A stretch of DNA of 64,000 nt from an uncultured Pontibacter sp. (GTDB lineage Bacteria; Bacteroidota; Bacteroidia; Cytophagales; Hymenobacteraceae), in the NCBI RefSeq assembly GCF_947492645.1, contig NZ_CANLMZ010000004.1, forward strand, positions 1-64,000. The letters are read 5' to 3'. Below the pieces are notes generated by a model. It was not told the DNA's origin, did not search any database, and saw nothing but the letters and a program-made list of their open reading frames with translations. The stretch's first letter is position 1; each line of letters opens with the position of its first letter. Below, piece after piece: positions 37,864-46,342 of the stretch. Made by a program: the position numbers and the translations under genes.

Positions 37864-38730
37864 CTACTTCAGCAACTTATAGGCATGTGCTAACCTGTGC
37901 GTAGGCGAGCTTTCTACGGCCTGCTGTATAGTTGCCACATGGGCTGCGCCATATATCACCAGTATTCGATCCTCCGGGCTTTCGGTAATGCGCTGTATGT
38001 TGCGGAAAATGCGCAGGTTACGGTTAAACCAGGTAGCGCTGTACCAGTCTACACCCATGTAATCGTGCGTCTGTTCTTCGTAACGGAATGCTTCCCTAAA
38101 ATAGTTGGCATGCCGTGTGCGTATCGTTTCCGGCTGGTTTTCATAGCGTAGCATGTCATAAACGGTGCGTGGCATTTTGCCAGATAGCTTGGCTACAGAG
38201 TCGCGGGCGATGGTGGTTTTGCGCAGGTACTTCCAGAAGCTGGCATGGCGGGCTGCAGCTTCTTCGCTTATCTCCAGAGGCTTCCCACCGGGCTTCTGGT
38301 AGCTATCCAGGTTACCCCAGGCATTGATGCAGTATACCCGCTGGTGGCCTAACTGCTTTGCCAGCCTGAAGCCTAACTGGTATACTTCATCTACACCAAG
38401 CTCGTAGCGGCCATCCAGGTAGGCCTGGTACAGCGAGTCTATTCGGGGTTGTTCTTCGGGCATTATTTCTACAGCAATTTTTGTAGGCTTAAACTTGGCC
38501 ATTTGTTTAGTGATCTTCTGTATGTCGCGCTGGCCTTCTTCTGAGAGCACATCCAGCTGGTCTTTTTTCTCGGTTACAATAATGTCTTTGTTGCGGTAGG
38601 TAAAATGGAAAGTGCCCAGCAGCATTACCTGTGCCTGCTCATTTTTACCTTCCGAAGTTTTGACCTGCGCCTTAACAGGACTGATGCTGAAACCTGCTAA
38701 CAGGGCTAAGGAGAGTAATATCTTTTTCAT
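37864..38730 (-). CDS. DUF5694 exported protein (TraB-like fold)
   Basis: A 288-residue exported protein with signal peptide (LLSLALLAGFSISPVKA). VMLLGTFHF near the start, TKIAVEIMPE, and a late VIYGAAHVATI place it in DUF5694, related to TraB/PrgY-type proteins with a possible metal-dependent hydrolase or erythromycin-esterase-like core; activity is unproven. Its 62-bp leader is 85 percent identical to that of the peptidase gene at 41682, so the two are probably regulated alike. Confidence 0.82.
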   Translation of the reverse strand: MKKILLSLALLAGFSISPVKAQVKTSEGKNEQAQVMLLGTFHFTYRNKDIIVTEKKDQLDVLSEEGQRDIQKITKQMAKFKPTKIAVEIMPEEQPRIDSLYQAYLDGRYELGVDEVYQLGFRLAKQLGHQRVYCINAWGNLDSYQKPGGKPLEISEEAAARHASFWKYLRKTTIARDSVAKLSGKMPRTVYDMLRYENQPETIRTRHANYFREAFRYEEQTHDYMGVDWYSATWFNRNLRIFRNIQRITESPEDRILVIYGAAHVATIQQAVESSPTHRLAHAYKLLK

Positions 38731-38783
38731 AGTGGTAGGTTGGTTTTTGTTTAGAGATGAAAATAATTAGGTGTCGGTTGCCT
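38722..38783 (-). repeat. 62-bp duplicated leader, copy A
   Basis: Covers the start codon and 5' leader of the DUF5694 gene. It aligns without gaps to 41674-41735 with 53 of 62 bases identical, the first 25 perfectly. Confidence 0.8.
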
Positions 38784-38923
38784 GTAGTTATTGTTTGCGC
38801 TGTAACTATAAGTTTATCAAAAGTTTATTTCTGACTATAGTTGTATGTGGCAAAGTACGTGTAGAGGAGTTGCCGGCTCAATGGATAAACCGTTACTTGT
38901 GTTGGACAATTGTGCAGGAAATT

Positions 38924-40117
38924 CTAGTTCTTAAGTTTTACAGCATAGAGGTACCCGTCTGAGCTCCCGAAGTAGATGGTTTGCCCGTCGATGGCTGGCT
39001 TCGATAGTATAGAGCCCAGTTGGTGGATCTTGCTTTCTGATTGCTTCACCTCCTCCATTGTTTTGCCATAGAGCACAAAGTCTTTCCTGAACTCATCTTT
39101 TTCGTCGTACACTTCCGAGGAGTTTATCCTGCTGCTTTCCGTCTGAAACTCCCACTTCACCTCGCCGCTAGCGTGGTCAACGCCATAGAGTTTTCCGTTG
39201 AAGCAGCCGAAGTAAATAAGGTTTTCATGTGCCACTGCCGCTCCGTACACACGCATGTTAAGCGGTAATTTCCACTTCATCTGCCCATCCGTTTTGCTTA
39301 AGCAGTAGAAGGCATGGGTGTCGGAGGTGCCTACGTAGAGGTTATCCTTGTAGAGCAGGGGAGTGGCGATGATCCAGCTGCCGCGCTCCTTCATGTTCCA
39401 TTTCCCTCTACCGGTTTTAACATCCAGGGCATAAATGTTGTAGTCCCGGCTGCCAAAGTATACCACGCCATCTTGCACAAGCGCAGCTTCCTGTATTTCT
39501 CCTTTCGGAAAGTGAGTATCGCCGACTGTCCGGAACTGCCACAGTAGCTTGCCGCTCTCTGCATCCAGCGAGTAGAAGTGGCCATCGAAGCTGCCGAAGT
39601 ACACCTTACCATCCTGAACAGCTGGGGAGGCATGAATGGTGTCTCCGGTCTTAAATTTCCACTTCAGCTTGCCCGTTGCATTATCCAATGCATAGAGGTG
39701 GCTGTCCCCGCTTCCCCAGTAAACGGTGTTGTGCTCTACGCTTGGAGAAGACAAGTAATAATCCCACAGGTCATAAGCTTTTTCACCTTCGGATTTAAAG
39801 ACCCACATCAGTTTTCCGTTCGCTTTGTTCAGGGCATATAGGTTACCGTCAGCGCTGCCGATGTATACCAGGCTACCCTGCACAACAGGAGAGGAATATA
39901 CGGCGCCACCGGTTTTGAACGTCCATACTTCTTTGCCGCTAAATTTATTCAGCGCATAAAATGTGTGATCACCGCTTCCTGTAAATAGCAACTCTCCATC
40001 TACTAAAGGGGAGGAGTACACTCTGCCTTTGGTTTCAAATTTCCATATAACATTCTCCTGGCCGTGCACCAGCAGTTGTGTAAGAAAGAGTAGTAGTGTT
40101 AGTATTAACCTGATCAT
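38924..40117 (-). CDS. exported PQQ-like beta-propeller repeat protein
   Basis: A 397-residue protein with a signal peptide (IRLILTLLLFLTQLLVHGQ) followed by about eight repeats of the form GKEVWTFKTGGAVYSSPVV, the PQQ/YWTD-like propeller blade with conserved W and GSxDGxLYALN. Related domains occur in BamB and quinoprotein dehydrogenases, but no catalytic PQQ site is evident, so it is probably a binding scaffold in the envelope. The start at 40117 is preferred over an upstream ATG that lacks a signal sequence. Confidence 0.88.
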   Translation of the reverse strand: MIRLILTLLLFLTQLLVHGQENVIWKFETKGRVYSSPLVDGELLFTGSGDHTFYALNKFSGKEVWTFKTGGAVYSSPVVQGSLVYIGSADGNLYALNKANGKLMWVFKSEGEKAYDLWDYYLSSPSVEHNTVYWGSGDSHLYALDNATGKLKWKFKTGDTIHASPAVQDGKVYFGSFDGHFYSLDAESGKLLWQFRTVGDTHFPKGEIQEAALVQDGVVYFGSRDYNIYALDVKTGRGKWNMKERGSWIIATPLLYKDNLYVGTSDTHAFYCLSKTDGQMKWKLPLNMRVYGAAVAHENLIYFGCFNGKLYGVDHASGEVKWEFQTESSRINSSEVYDEKDEFRKDFVLYGKTMEEVKQSESKIHQLGSILSKPAIDGQTIYFGSSDGYLYAVKLKN

Positions 40118-40202
40118 AGTTTTAATTTTTGTGTTGTAGGAATTAAGTAGCCAATAATACACTTTTATCTCAAGCAGCTACAGCAGAGTATTTTACTTTA
40201 AC

Positions 40203-40355
40203 CTAAGATAACAGTGCCGTCTCAACTGCCTGTGTGGCATGTATGGTGGATGTATCGAAGAGCACCACATCCCTGTCCTTTGGCCTGACAAGAAGCGGAA
40301 CCTCGGTACAGCCCAGGATCACGCCTTCGGCATCATTGGCTATCAGATTGTCTTG
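40203..40355 (-). pseudogene. C-terminal remnant of an aspartate/glutamate racemase
   Basis: About 50 codons read LIANDAEGVILGCTEVPLLV then LFDTSTIHATQAVETALLS and a stop. GVILGCTE is the C-terminal active-site cysteine motif of amino-acid racemases and FDTSTIHA their usual final helix. Upstream of Q/D the same frame hits a stop and the other 180 or so residues are missing. This is therefore a truncated gene, wedged between the propeller and peptidase genes. Confidence 0.75.
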
Positions 40356-40383
40356 TTAGGTTTTATGTATAGGTGATGATGTG

Positions 40384-41682
40384 TTACTTCTTTTTTGAAA
40401 GTATGTAGTTGCCACTGCTGCTGTTCATAGTCAGCGTGTAAGACTCGTTCAGTTCAAGAGTCCAGCCGTCTCCTGAGATTTTATTTCCGTTAAGTTCTGT
40501 CGGCAATGTGAGGGAGATCTTTTTCCAGTCCGGGCTCATCAGGGCACCATTTTCTACTGTCAGGATACCCCAGTTGTCGGTGACACGGATGGTAGGATAA
40601 ACGGTGCCTTTGTCTTCTAAGGGCATCATGTTACGGGGGTCGAAGGAGACATTCATCTTCTCAAAGTATAGCTCCACGTGCGGCTGCTCCACAAATTTGC
40701 TTTTGTACTCGGCTACAAGTTTTCTTTTCTCTACTGCCCGTTTTGTTTCTTCTGCCATTATTTGCCTGCCGTTATAGTCCGCTGCTATTCGTTCGGCTTC
40801 ATGCCTCAGATCTTGTGGTACCTCTATTTCGAAAGCATCTATAAAATAGCTGGTGAGATCAGTGTCGGGGGAGATTTTCTTGTTCCAGTACTTGTTGCGG
40901 CTGCTAAGCAAATAACCGTAAACTGGGATGGTGTGGTAGGCAAAGGAGCGCACAAACGTCGGGTTTTGCTGAAAGGAATTGATGCTGTTCTCAAAATGCA
41001 CAACCGCCTGCTTTCTGCTTCTTTCGCTGATCACAAAACCCGTATACTCTGCCAGTCCCTCGTTAAGCTCCAGCAGGTTTTCTGTGGAGTCAGCATCCGG
41101 GTAAAGCTGGTGGCGATACTTTCGGAAGGTAAAGGCATGGGTGAGGTATTGCTTTCGCTCCCGATCGGGTGATGCCTGTAGTGCCTTTTTGAGTGCTTCC
41201 AGCTCCAGCCGTAAATAGATTCGCCCGTTCTTCTCATCCAGGTGGTTGTTGGCCGCGTTATGGAGCGCAAAGCCCAAGGACGGCTGCGTTTTATGGAACA
41301 GCTCATGAGCTAGTAAATTGATCCGCTCGTGTTTATCCTGAGGCAGTGGAAGCAGGAGCATGGCCCAGTGTTTACCGCCCCAATGCAGGGCTGTGTTGGC
41401 TACGTTTACTTGGGGTGGCAGGTAACCTGTAAACCGGTCTGCGCTGCCGGTTAAAATTCCTGCTGTGTCGGCTTCGTTCGCTACTATTTTTCTGGTCTGT
41501 GGGTCCACGATCAGGATGGAAGTATATAGGTCCATGTTCCAGAGCTGCCTGTGCTTTTTTGTGGCGGTCTCTATCTCCTTAAAATAAGTTGTAAAGCTGA
41601 TGGTGTCTGGTTTTGCGGATTGGGTGCGCCCTGTATTTGCAAGTTGCAGCAGCAGGAGCAACAGTAGGTAAGACTTTTTCAT
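40384..41682 (-). CDS. exported HExxH metallopeptidase-like protein
   Basis: A 432-residue protein starting at the ATG at 41682, which begins a signal peptide (KKSYLLLLLLLQLANTGRTQ). It has a zinc motif HELFH (H126 and H130) and, about 75 residues later, NEGLAEYTGF, whose glutamate is the expected third ligand of a gluzincin. The C-terminal 100 residues are beta-rich. I do not recognise the precise family. Its leader duplicates that of the DUF5694 gene. Probably a periplasmic protease. Confidence 0.7.
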   Translation of the reverse strand: MKKSYLLLLLLLQLANTGRTQSAKPDTISFTTYFKEIETATKKHRQLWNMDLYTSILIVDPQTRKIVANEADTAGILTGSADRFTGYLPPQVNVANTALHWGGKHWAMLLLPLPQDKHERINLLAHELFHKTQPSLGFALHNAANNHLDEKNGRIYLRLELEALKKALQASPDRERKQYLTHAFTFRKYRHQLYPDADSTENLLELNEGLAEYTGFVISERSRKQAVVHFENSINSFQQNPTFVRSFAYHTIPVYGYLLSSRNKYWNKKISPDTDLTSYFIDAFEIEVPQDLRHEAERIAADYNGRQIMAEETKRAVEKRKLVAEYKSKFVEQPHVELYFEKMNVSFDPRNMMPLEDKGTVYPTIRVTDNWGILTVENGALMSPDWKKISLTLPTELNGNKISGDGWTLELNESYTLTMNSSSGNYILSKKK

Positions 41683-41735
41683 AGTGGTAGGTTGGTTTAG
41701 GTTTAGAGATGTACACCCTAAGGTGCCGGTTGCCT
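41674..41735 (-). repeat. 62-bp duplicated leader, copy B
   Basis: Start codon and 5' leader of the peptidase gene, matching 38722-38783 (53 of 62 bases, no gaps). Confidence 0.8.
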
Positions 41736-41993
41736 CAGCAGGTAAGCTGCATGAGAGATTTTTATTAATTGTCTGAGACTCAAAAAGTATTTTTTGTGCT
41801 ACTCCTGTTGTACAGGCACAAAGATCTCTTGTTAGTGCTCCGGACTCAATAGACAAACAGGTACTTCTCTTGCACAAATGTACAGCTCTCTGCGGCGTGT
41901 TTTTAGCAAAACAGAAAATCTGTAAATCAAACAGAAGATGATGTAATAGTTGGCCGCCGAAGACCTGCTATGTTTGCTGCACAAAATATACCT

Positions 41994-42566
41994 ATGGAAC
42001 ATATAAAGATCTTTATCAAAAACATGGTGTGCGACCGCTGCAAGCGCGTGGTGGAGCAGGAACTGACAAAGCTGGGCTATAGCGTGCAGCAGGTAGAATT
42101 AGGCGAAGCTGAACTGGAAGCCAATACTATAAATTTAGAAGACGTGCGACAGGTGCTGGCCGTAAATGGTTTTGAATTGCTGGACGACCGCAAGGTACTC
42201 TTAATAGAGCAGGTAAAACTGGCCGTGATTGAGCTGATACACCAGCAGGGCGAAGCAGGCATGCACCTGAACATGTCGGATTATCTGGCTAAGAAACTGG
42301 GTATAGATTACCACACACTCAGCACCTTGTTCTCGGCTACCGAAGGCGTAACGATAGAAAAATATGTGATCCTGCAGCGCATCGAGAAGGTGAAGGAACT
42401 GCTGGTATACAATGAGCTAAGCCTGAAAGAGATTGCCTATGAACTGGGCTATAGTAGTGTGGCGCATCTCTCGAACCAGTTTAAGAAAGTAACCGGCCTT
42501 ACCGCCAGTCATTTTAAAGAAATTAAGACCAGCAAGCGCAAAACTATAGATAAAGTAATAGATTGA
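41994..42566 (+). CDS. AraC-type regulator with HMA-like N-terminal domain
   Basis: A 190-residue protein fusing an N-terminal ferredoxin-like segment with a heavy-metal CxxC (IKNMVCDRCKRVVEQEL, residues about 1-65) to a C-terminal AraC DNA-binding domain (LSLKEIAYELGYSSVAHLSNQF and LTASHFKEIK). The domain order implies direct metal sensing, most likely copper, by a transcription factor. The ATG at 41994 (MEHIKIF) is preferred. It is near the copper oxidase, CDF and CopB genes, its probable targets. Confidence 0.87.
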   Translation: MEHIKIFIKNMVCDRCKRVVEQELTKLGYSVQQVELGEAELEANTINLEDVRQVLAVNGFELLDDRKVLLIEQVKLAVIELIHQQGEAGMHLNMSDYLAKKLGIDYHTLSTLFSATEGVTIEKYVILQRIEKVKELLVYNELSLKEIAYELGYSSVAHLSNQFKKVTGLTASHFKEIKTSKRKTIDKVID

Positions 42567-42587
42567 GTAACTATAGTTGAAAGGAGA

Positions 42588-42619
42588 GAAGCCGGTAATA
42601 TACTTGTGTTACCGGCTTC
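42588..42619 (+). terminator. hairpin after the HMA-AraC gene
   Basis: GAAGCCGGTAA pairs with TTACCGGCTTC around ten bases, 21 bp after the stop. The T-tail is weak. Confidence 0.65.
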
Positions 42620-42740
42620 ATTAATCATGGTAGGTGCGCCTGTGCTATTCAAATTATGCAACACGAAGCTATAGTTGTGTAACAGGTGTGGCTGCGTAAG
42701 TTGCGTCCTTTGCAGGTATAAACTATACTATACCAAAACT

Positions 42741-43343
42741 ATGAAGATCATTTTAGTAGGTGCCACCGGCACCATTGGCCGCCATCTGCAGCAGGCACTC
42801 GCCTCAAAGCACCACCTGATAACCGCCAGCCGCCACAACGCAGATATAAAACTGGACATTACGCAGCCCGACAGCATCTGGGAAATGTTCGAGACAGTAG
42901 GTAAGTTTGATGCACTGGTTTCGGCAACAGGGCACGGCATATTTGCCAGCTTACCCGACCTGCGCACCGACGACTTTTACGAAGGCATTAAAAGCAAACT
43001 GATGGGGCAGATAAACCTGGTACTGATAGGCCAACACTACATAAACCCCGGCGGCTCCTTTACCTTAACATCCGGCATCCTGGCCGACGAGCCCATACGC
43101 GGCGGCACTTCGCTGAGCATGATCAACAGCGCCCTGCACGGCTTTACCATGGCTGCCGCTACCGAACTGGAAAACGGCGTGCGCCTGAACACAATAAGTC
43201 CCGGCCTGGTAGAGGATTCCGTTGCAACTATAGGTGCCAGCTTCCCCGGCCACAACCCTGTACCCATGCCTCGCGTGGTAAATGCCTACATCAAAAGTTT
43301 AGAAAGTGCGCTGACGGGGCAGGTACTAAAGGTGTATGGGTAA
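42741..43343 (+). CDS. short-chain dehydrogenase lacking the usual catalytic tyrosine
   Basis: A 200-residue Rossmann protein with the cofactor loop GATGTIGRH at the N-terminus (MKIILVGATGTIG, ATG at 42741 in the context AAAACTATG). The active-site serine lies in TLTSGIL, but where SDR enzymes have YxxxK the sequence reads SMINSALHGF, so the Tyr/Lys pair is missing. This variant occurs in a known branch of short SDR-like proteins. Activity is therefore uncertain; it may be a redox-dependent binding protein. Confidence 0.82.
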   Translation: MKIILVGATGTIGRHLQQALASKHHLITASRHNADIKLDITQPDSIWEMFETVGKFDALVSATGHGIFASLPDLRTDDFYEGIKSKLMGQINLVLIGQHYINPGGSFTLTSGILADEPIRGGTSLSMINSALHGFTMAAATELENGVRLNTISPGLVEDSVATIGASFPGHNPVPMPRVVNAYIKSLESALTGQVLKVYG

Positions 43344-43432
43344 ACTATAGTTGGGGAGAAAAGAAACCGCCACGCAGGGTTTAGGTTGTGTGGCGGGTTG
43401 TAATTCACATCTTGAAGATTTATAATTAATAT

Positions 43433-44491
43433 TTATTTTATTTTTGAGGAAGGGGAGTGCTGTATGATTTCATCTATAAGATTTATCAGGCCATTTATTG
43501 AAGTTATATGTTTAGTAGTGCGTTCAAAAACTTCATAGTTAAGTTGCTGATTAATCTCCTTTTTTACCTCTGAAGGAGTTCTAGAACATACATAGATTGA
43601 CTTGTTTTCAGCATTAAACTTATTCTTAATTATTTTTTTCAAGTGAGGCTCGTTTTTCATTGAATTCCCAAGAATTATAAGCTTATCAGCTGATTCTAAA
43701 GCCTCTTGTAAAGCCAAAAAATACCTATTTAAGACAGGGTTCCTATTTATTAATTCTTCTTTTTGATAGGGATTATTAAAAATGATAACAGGATCACCGT
43801 TTATTGCATCCTTTGGAGTTTTATATGTATTACCGAATTTCTTTTCAAAACGATAAGAACCATGGATGTGTAAAACTCGAAGGTCACTTTTTAAATTATC
43901 TTCATATAATTTAAAATAGCCTGGAACATCATAAGTTCTTCCAAATCCATCTGCACCTAGAAAGCCTCTCTGCGAGCTTTTAGTCAATAGGGTATCAAAA
44001 ATACCGTCATAGTTTGTTGTAAAAATGTCACAGGATGTTATAGAATTTTTATCTAACAAATTCTTGAATGAATCTCCAAAGTAAGGGAAGATTCGCTTTA
44101 AATCTTTATAACCTTCAGATGTTTCATGTTGTCTAAATTCTTCTGCTATTTCTTTAATTTTATCTATTAATAGAAAATTAAAAGTATGTTTTATCCTTTC
44201 AATTTCTTCTTTCCCTATTACTTTTTCAAAAGCTTCTATACTAGAAAAGAAGTCAAGGACAGCATAAATCATTCTTATTAGTTCTTCTTCATTTACTGAG
44301 GGATACCCTTTCTTTAACTCATGGAACAGTAAATCGAACTTTTTCCATAAAGAAGAAATTGATTTTATTCTATCACTTAGTTCATCTTTTGACGAATGGA
44401 GTCTTGCCGGCAACTCTAATTCATCTGTATTTCTAATTATTGATTCGATTAAATAATTAAATCCGTTTCCAATAATAAAAGCTATTTTCAT
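43433..44491 (-). CDS. SIR2-like domain protein, possible stand-alone phage-defence NADase
   Basis: A 352-residue protein with the main SIR2 landmarks: GNGFN at the N-terminus (IIGNGFNYLI), FTTNYDGIFDTLL (NAD pocket), VLHIHGSY (catalytic His), and KLIILGNSMKNEPHLKKII. SIR2-like domains of this non-sirtuin type hydrolyse NAD in several abortive-infection systems. The gene is strongly AT-rich (near 30 percent GC by eye) between GC-richer neighbours, with no partner gene. Lateral acquisition is likely; a defence role is inference. Confidence 0.78.
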   Translation of the reverse strand: MKIAFIIGNGFNYLIESIIRNTDELELPARLHSSKDELSDRIKSISSLWKKFDLLFHELKKGYPSVNEEELIRMIYAVLDFFSSIEAFEKVIGKEEIERIKHTFNFLLIDKIKEIAEEFRQHETSEGYKDLKRIFPYFGDSFKNLLDKNSITSCDIFTTNYDGIFDTLLTKSSQRGFLGADGFGRTYDVPGYFKLYEDNLKSDLRVLHIHGSYRFEKKFGNTYKTPKDAINGDPVIIFNNPYQKEELINRNPVLNRYFLALQEALESADKLIILGNSMKNEPHLKKIIKNKFNAENKSIYVCSRTPSEVKKEINQQLNYEVFERTTKHITSINGLINLIDEIIQHSPSSKIK

Positions 44492-44611
44492 GGTTAAAGG
44501 TTGTGTTGGTAAAATTTTAGATATTATTTAAAAAGTAAAATAAATAAATAAAGCTCATTGGGAAAATTAAATGAGTATATATAAATCTAAGCGTTATGTA
44601 TTATAGACGAT

Positions 44612-44645
44612 AAAATCCTACAACTCTCACCCAAAATCCTGTAAC
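44612..44645 (+). promoter_or_regulatory. 21-bp-spaced direct repeat, likely AraC operator
   Basis: AAAATCCTACAAC at 44612 and AAAATCCTGTAAC at 44633 lie exactly 21 bp apart and end 21 bp before the TACCTTTG box at 44667. This is the classic geometry of an AraC-type activator site. Nearby candidates are the HMA-AraC protein (41994) and the AraC protein (49156). Confidence 0.5.
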
Positions 44646-44666
44646 AGCACTGCCGACCACGCACCC

Positions 44667-44674
44667 TACCTTTG
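44667..44674 (+). promoter_or_regulatory. -7 box upstream of the HMA stub and porin
   Basis: TACCTTTG matches TAnnTTTG; no good -33 box is present, consistent with activator dependence. It probably drives the 45021-47697 run. Confidence 0.55.
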
Positions 44675-44704
44675 GCATGTTCATCAATATAAAACTATAA
44701 GAAC

Positions 44705-44752
44705 ATGAGAGAGTTAAAATTCAAAACTACTACCAACTTAAATCTCTGTTGA
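44705..44752 (+). pseudogene. stub of an HMA-domain metal chaperone gene
   Basis: A 15-codon frame reads MRELKFKTTTNLNLC and stops. Its opening (MRELKFKT, then N and a cysteine) is how small Bacteroidota HMA proteins begin, usually followed by GGC. It stands behind a good promoter, so it may be a remnant after a deletion, or a short leader peptide. Confidence 0.35.
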
Positions 44753-45020
44753 ACTATAGCCGGCTTAAACAGTTTGCTACGGTTCGCAGAATTGTGCAGC
44801 AAAACTGCTGTTTTGTGCATTGAGCTATAGCTGGCAACTATAGACTTTTGCACCGCTGCAACAAAAACCGGTCTTTTCGCACAGCGCTACTGGCAAACCT
44901 CCGGAACAAAGGAGCACTGCCAGTAAAATAACAGTCATCCAGAACTATAAAACCTCAAACTATAGCTGCCCCTGAAAAGGCGGCCAGCTAGCTTATTTTC
45001 TAAATTTTACAGATAGACCT
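44753..45020 (+). other. leader region upstream of the porin gene
   Basis: About 270 bp with several CTATAG palindromes and no gene. Together with 44492-44752 it forms the 530-bp control region of the porin operon. Confidence 0.5.
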
Positions 45021-46259
45021 ATGAAAAAAATAGTACGCACCTTTTTAAGTGCAGCTGCCATCAGTATGCTGCTAATCCAACAGGCAAATGCCCAGATAGA
45101 CCTGAACTTTCCGGCCTCTCTAAAGCCCGATACCACCCAGGCGGGCAAGCCCTATTTCAGATCAGGCATAAACGGTATCATCACGGCATCGGGCTTTGTG
45201 CAGGACGGCACGTTTGGCATGGGAGATGGTGCCATTACCATGTGGGCGAACCCGAAACAGCCTACCCAGGACGAGTACCAGTTCGGTGGCGACCTGCGCA
45301 AGACTTGGCTCATCTTTAAAGGTACAGCCTACAACCTGCCGCATGGCATCACGGCCACTGGTCGCGCCGAGCTGGACTTTTTAGGGGGAACGGCGGGCAT
45401 AGGAGGCTTTGCTGACGAGAACCTGCTGCCGCGTGTACGCCTTGCCTACGTGGAAGTGCAGAAAGGACAGACCCGGGTGCGCCTGGGCCAGAACTGGACC
45501 CCGATGGTAGCGCATTTTCCTAATTCCGTAACACACTTCGCGATGGGTTATGGTTCGGCAGGTGGCATCGGTTTCCGTAATCCCGGCCTGTTTTTGTACC
45601 AGGGCCTGAGCAGTCCGGAAGCTGCTACCAGAGTGCGCCTGGATGTGGCTGTTTTCCGCGGCTCCTGGATCGGTCCGAAAGCGGAAGCCGACGGTCGTGA
45701 TGAAGGCGAGATTGGCGTGCCGCAGACAGAACTTGGCCTGAACATCAGTAACCAAACCAGGCCGCTGAAATGGGAAATAAACATAGCCGGCCACTACGAC
45801 CGCAAACGCCTGGTGCAGGGCGATACACGCAGCAACCTGGCTGGCAAAGCCGTACAGGCAGGTACCAAGCTAACTTATGGCGGCGCAACGCTGCAGGGCA
45901 ATGCCTATTGGGGCCGCGCCATCGGCCAGAGTTGGGGCCAGTTGCTGCAGTTCGGCGACATAGAAGGCTACGGTGCCTGGGGACAGGCGGGTTATAAGTT
46001 CGGTAAGCACCTCAGCGCCTGGGTAATGTATGGACAGGATAACCCAAATGATACGGATGTGCTGGCAGCAGTACCCGGCAATGCCCGCCTGAAGAACGAG
46101 ATCATTGTGCCCATGCTTCGCTATGATGCAGGACCGCTGGGTATAGCCCTGGAGTGGTATCGCGCCAACACCGACTGGCGACTGCTGGAGAACGGACAGG
46201 AAATCTACAAAACCACATCCGCTAACCAATTGGCGCTGGGCGCACAGTTTGTGTTCTAA
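45021..46259 (+). CDS. outer-membrane porin-like beta-barrel protein
   Basis: A 412-residue barrel protein with signal peptide (FLSAAAISMLLIQQANAQ). Barrel strands alternate (GRAELDFLGG, VRLAYVEVQKGQTRVRLGQ), and it ends LALGAQFVF with the C-terminal phenylalanine needed for outer-membrane insertion. It resembles Bacteroidota porins of the DcaP-like type. Gene order porin, DoxX, CDF on one strand suggests envelope passage of metal or small solutes, but the cargo is unknown. Confidence 0.84.
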   Translation: MKKIVRTFLSAAAISMLLIQQANAQIDLNFPASLKPDTTQAGKPYFRSGINGIITASGFVQDGTFGMGDGAITMWANPKQPTQDEYQFGGDLRKTWLIFKGTAYNLPHGITATGRAELDFLGGTAGIGGFADENLLPRVRLAYVEVQKGQTRVRLGQNWTPMVAHFPNSVTHFAMGYGSAGGIGFRNPGLFLYQGLSSPEAATRVRLDVAVFRGSWIGPKAEADGRDEGEIGVPQTELGLNISNQTRPLKWEINIAGHYDRKRLVQGDTRSNLAGKAVQAGTKLTYGGATLQGNAYWGRAIGQSWGQLLQFGDIEGYGAWGQAGYKFGKHLSAWVMYGQDNPNDTDVLAAVPGNARLKNEIIVPMLRYDAGPLGIALEWYRANTDWRLLENGQEIYKTTSANQLALGAQFVF

Positions 46260-46342
46260 CCTTGCAAAATTCTGATGAGCATCCAGCATCAAAACCATTC
46301 ATAATTCACTCAATCACTCAGTCAAAATTAAATTCAGAAACT

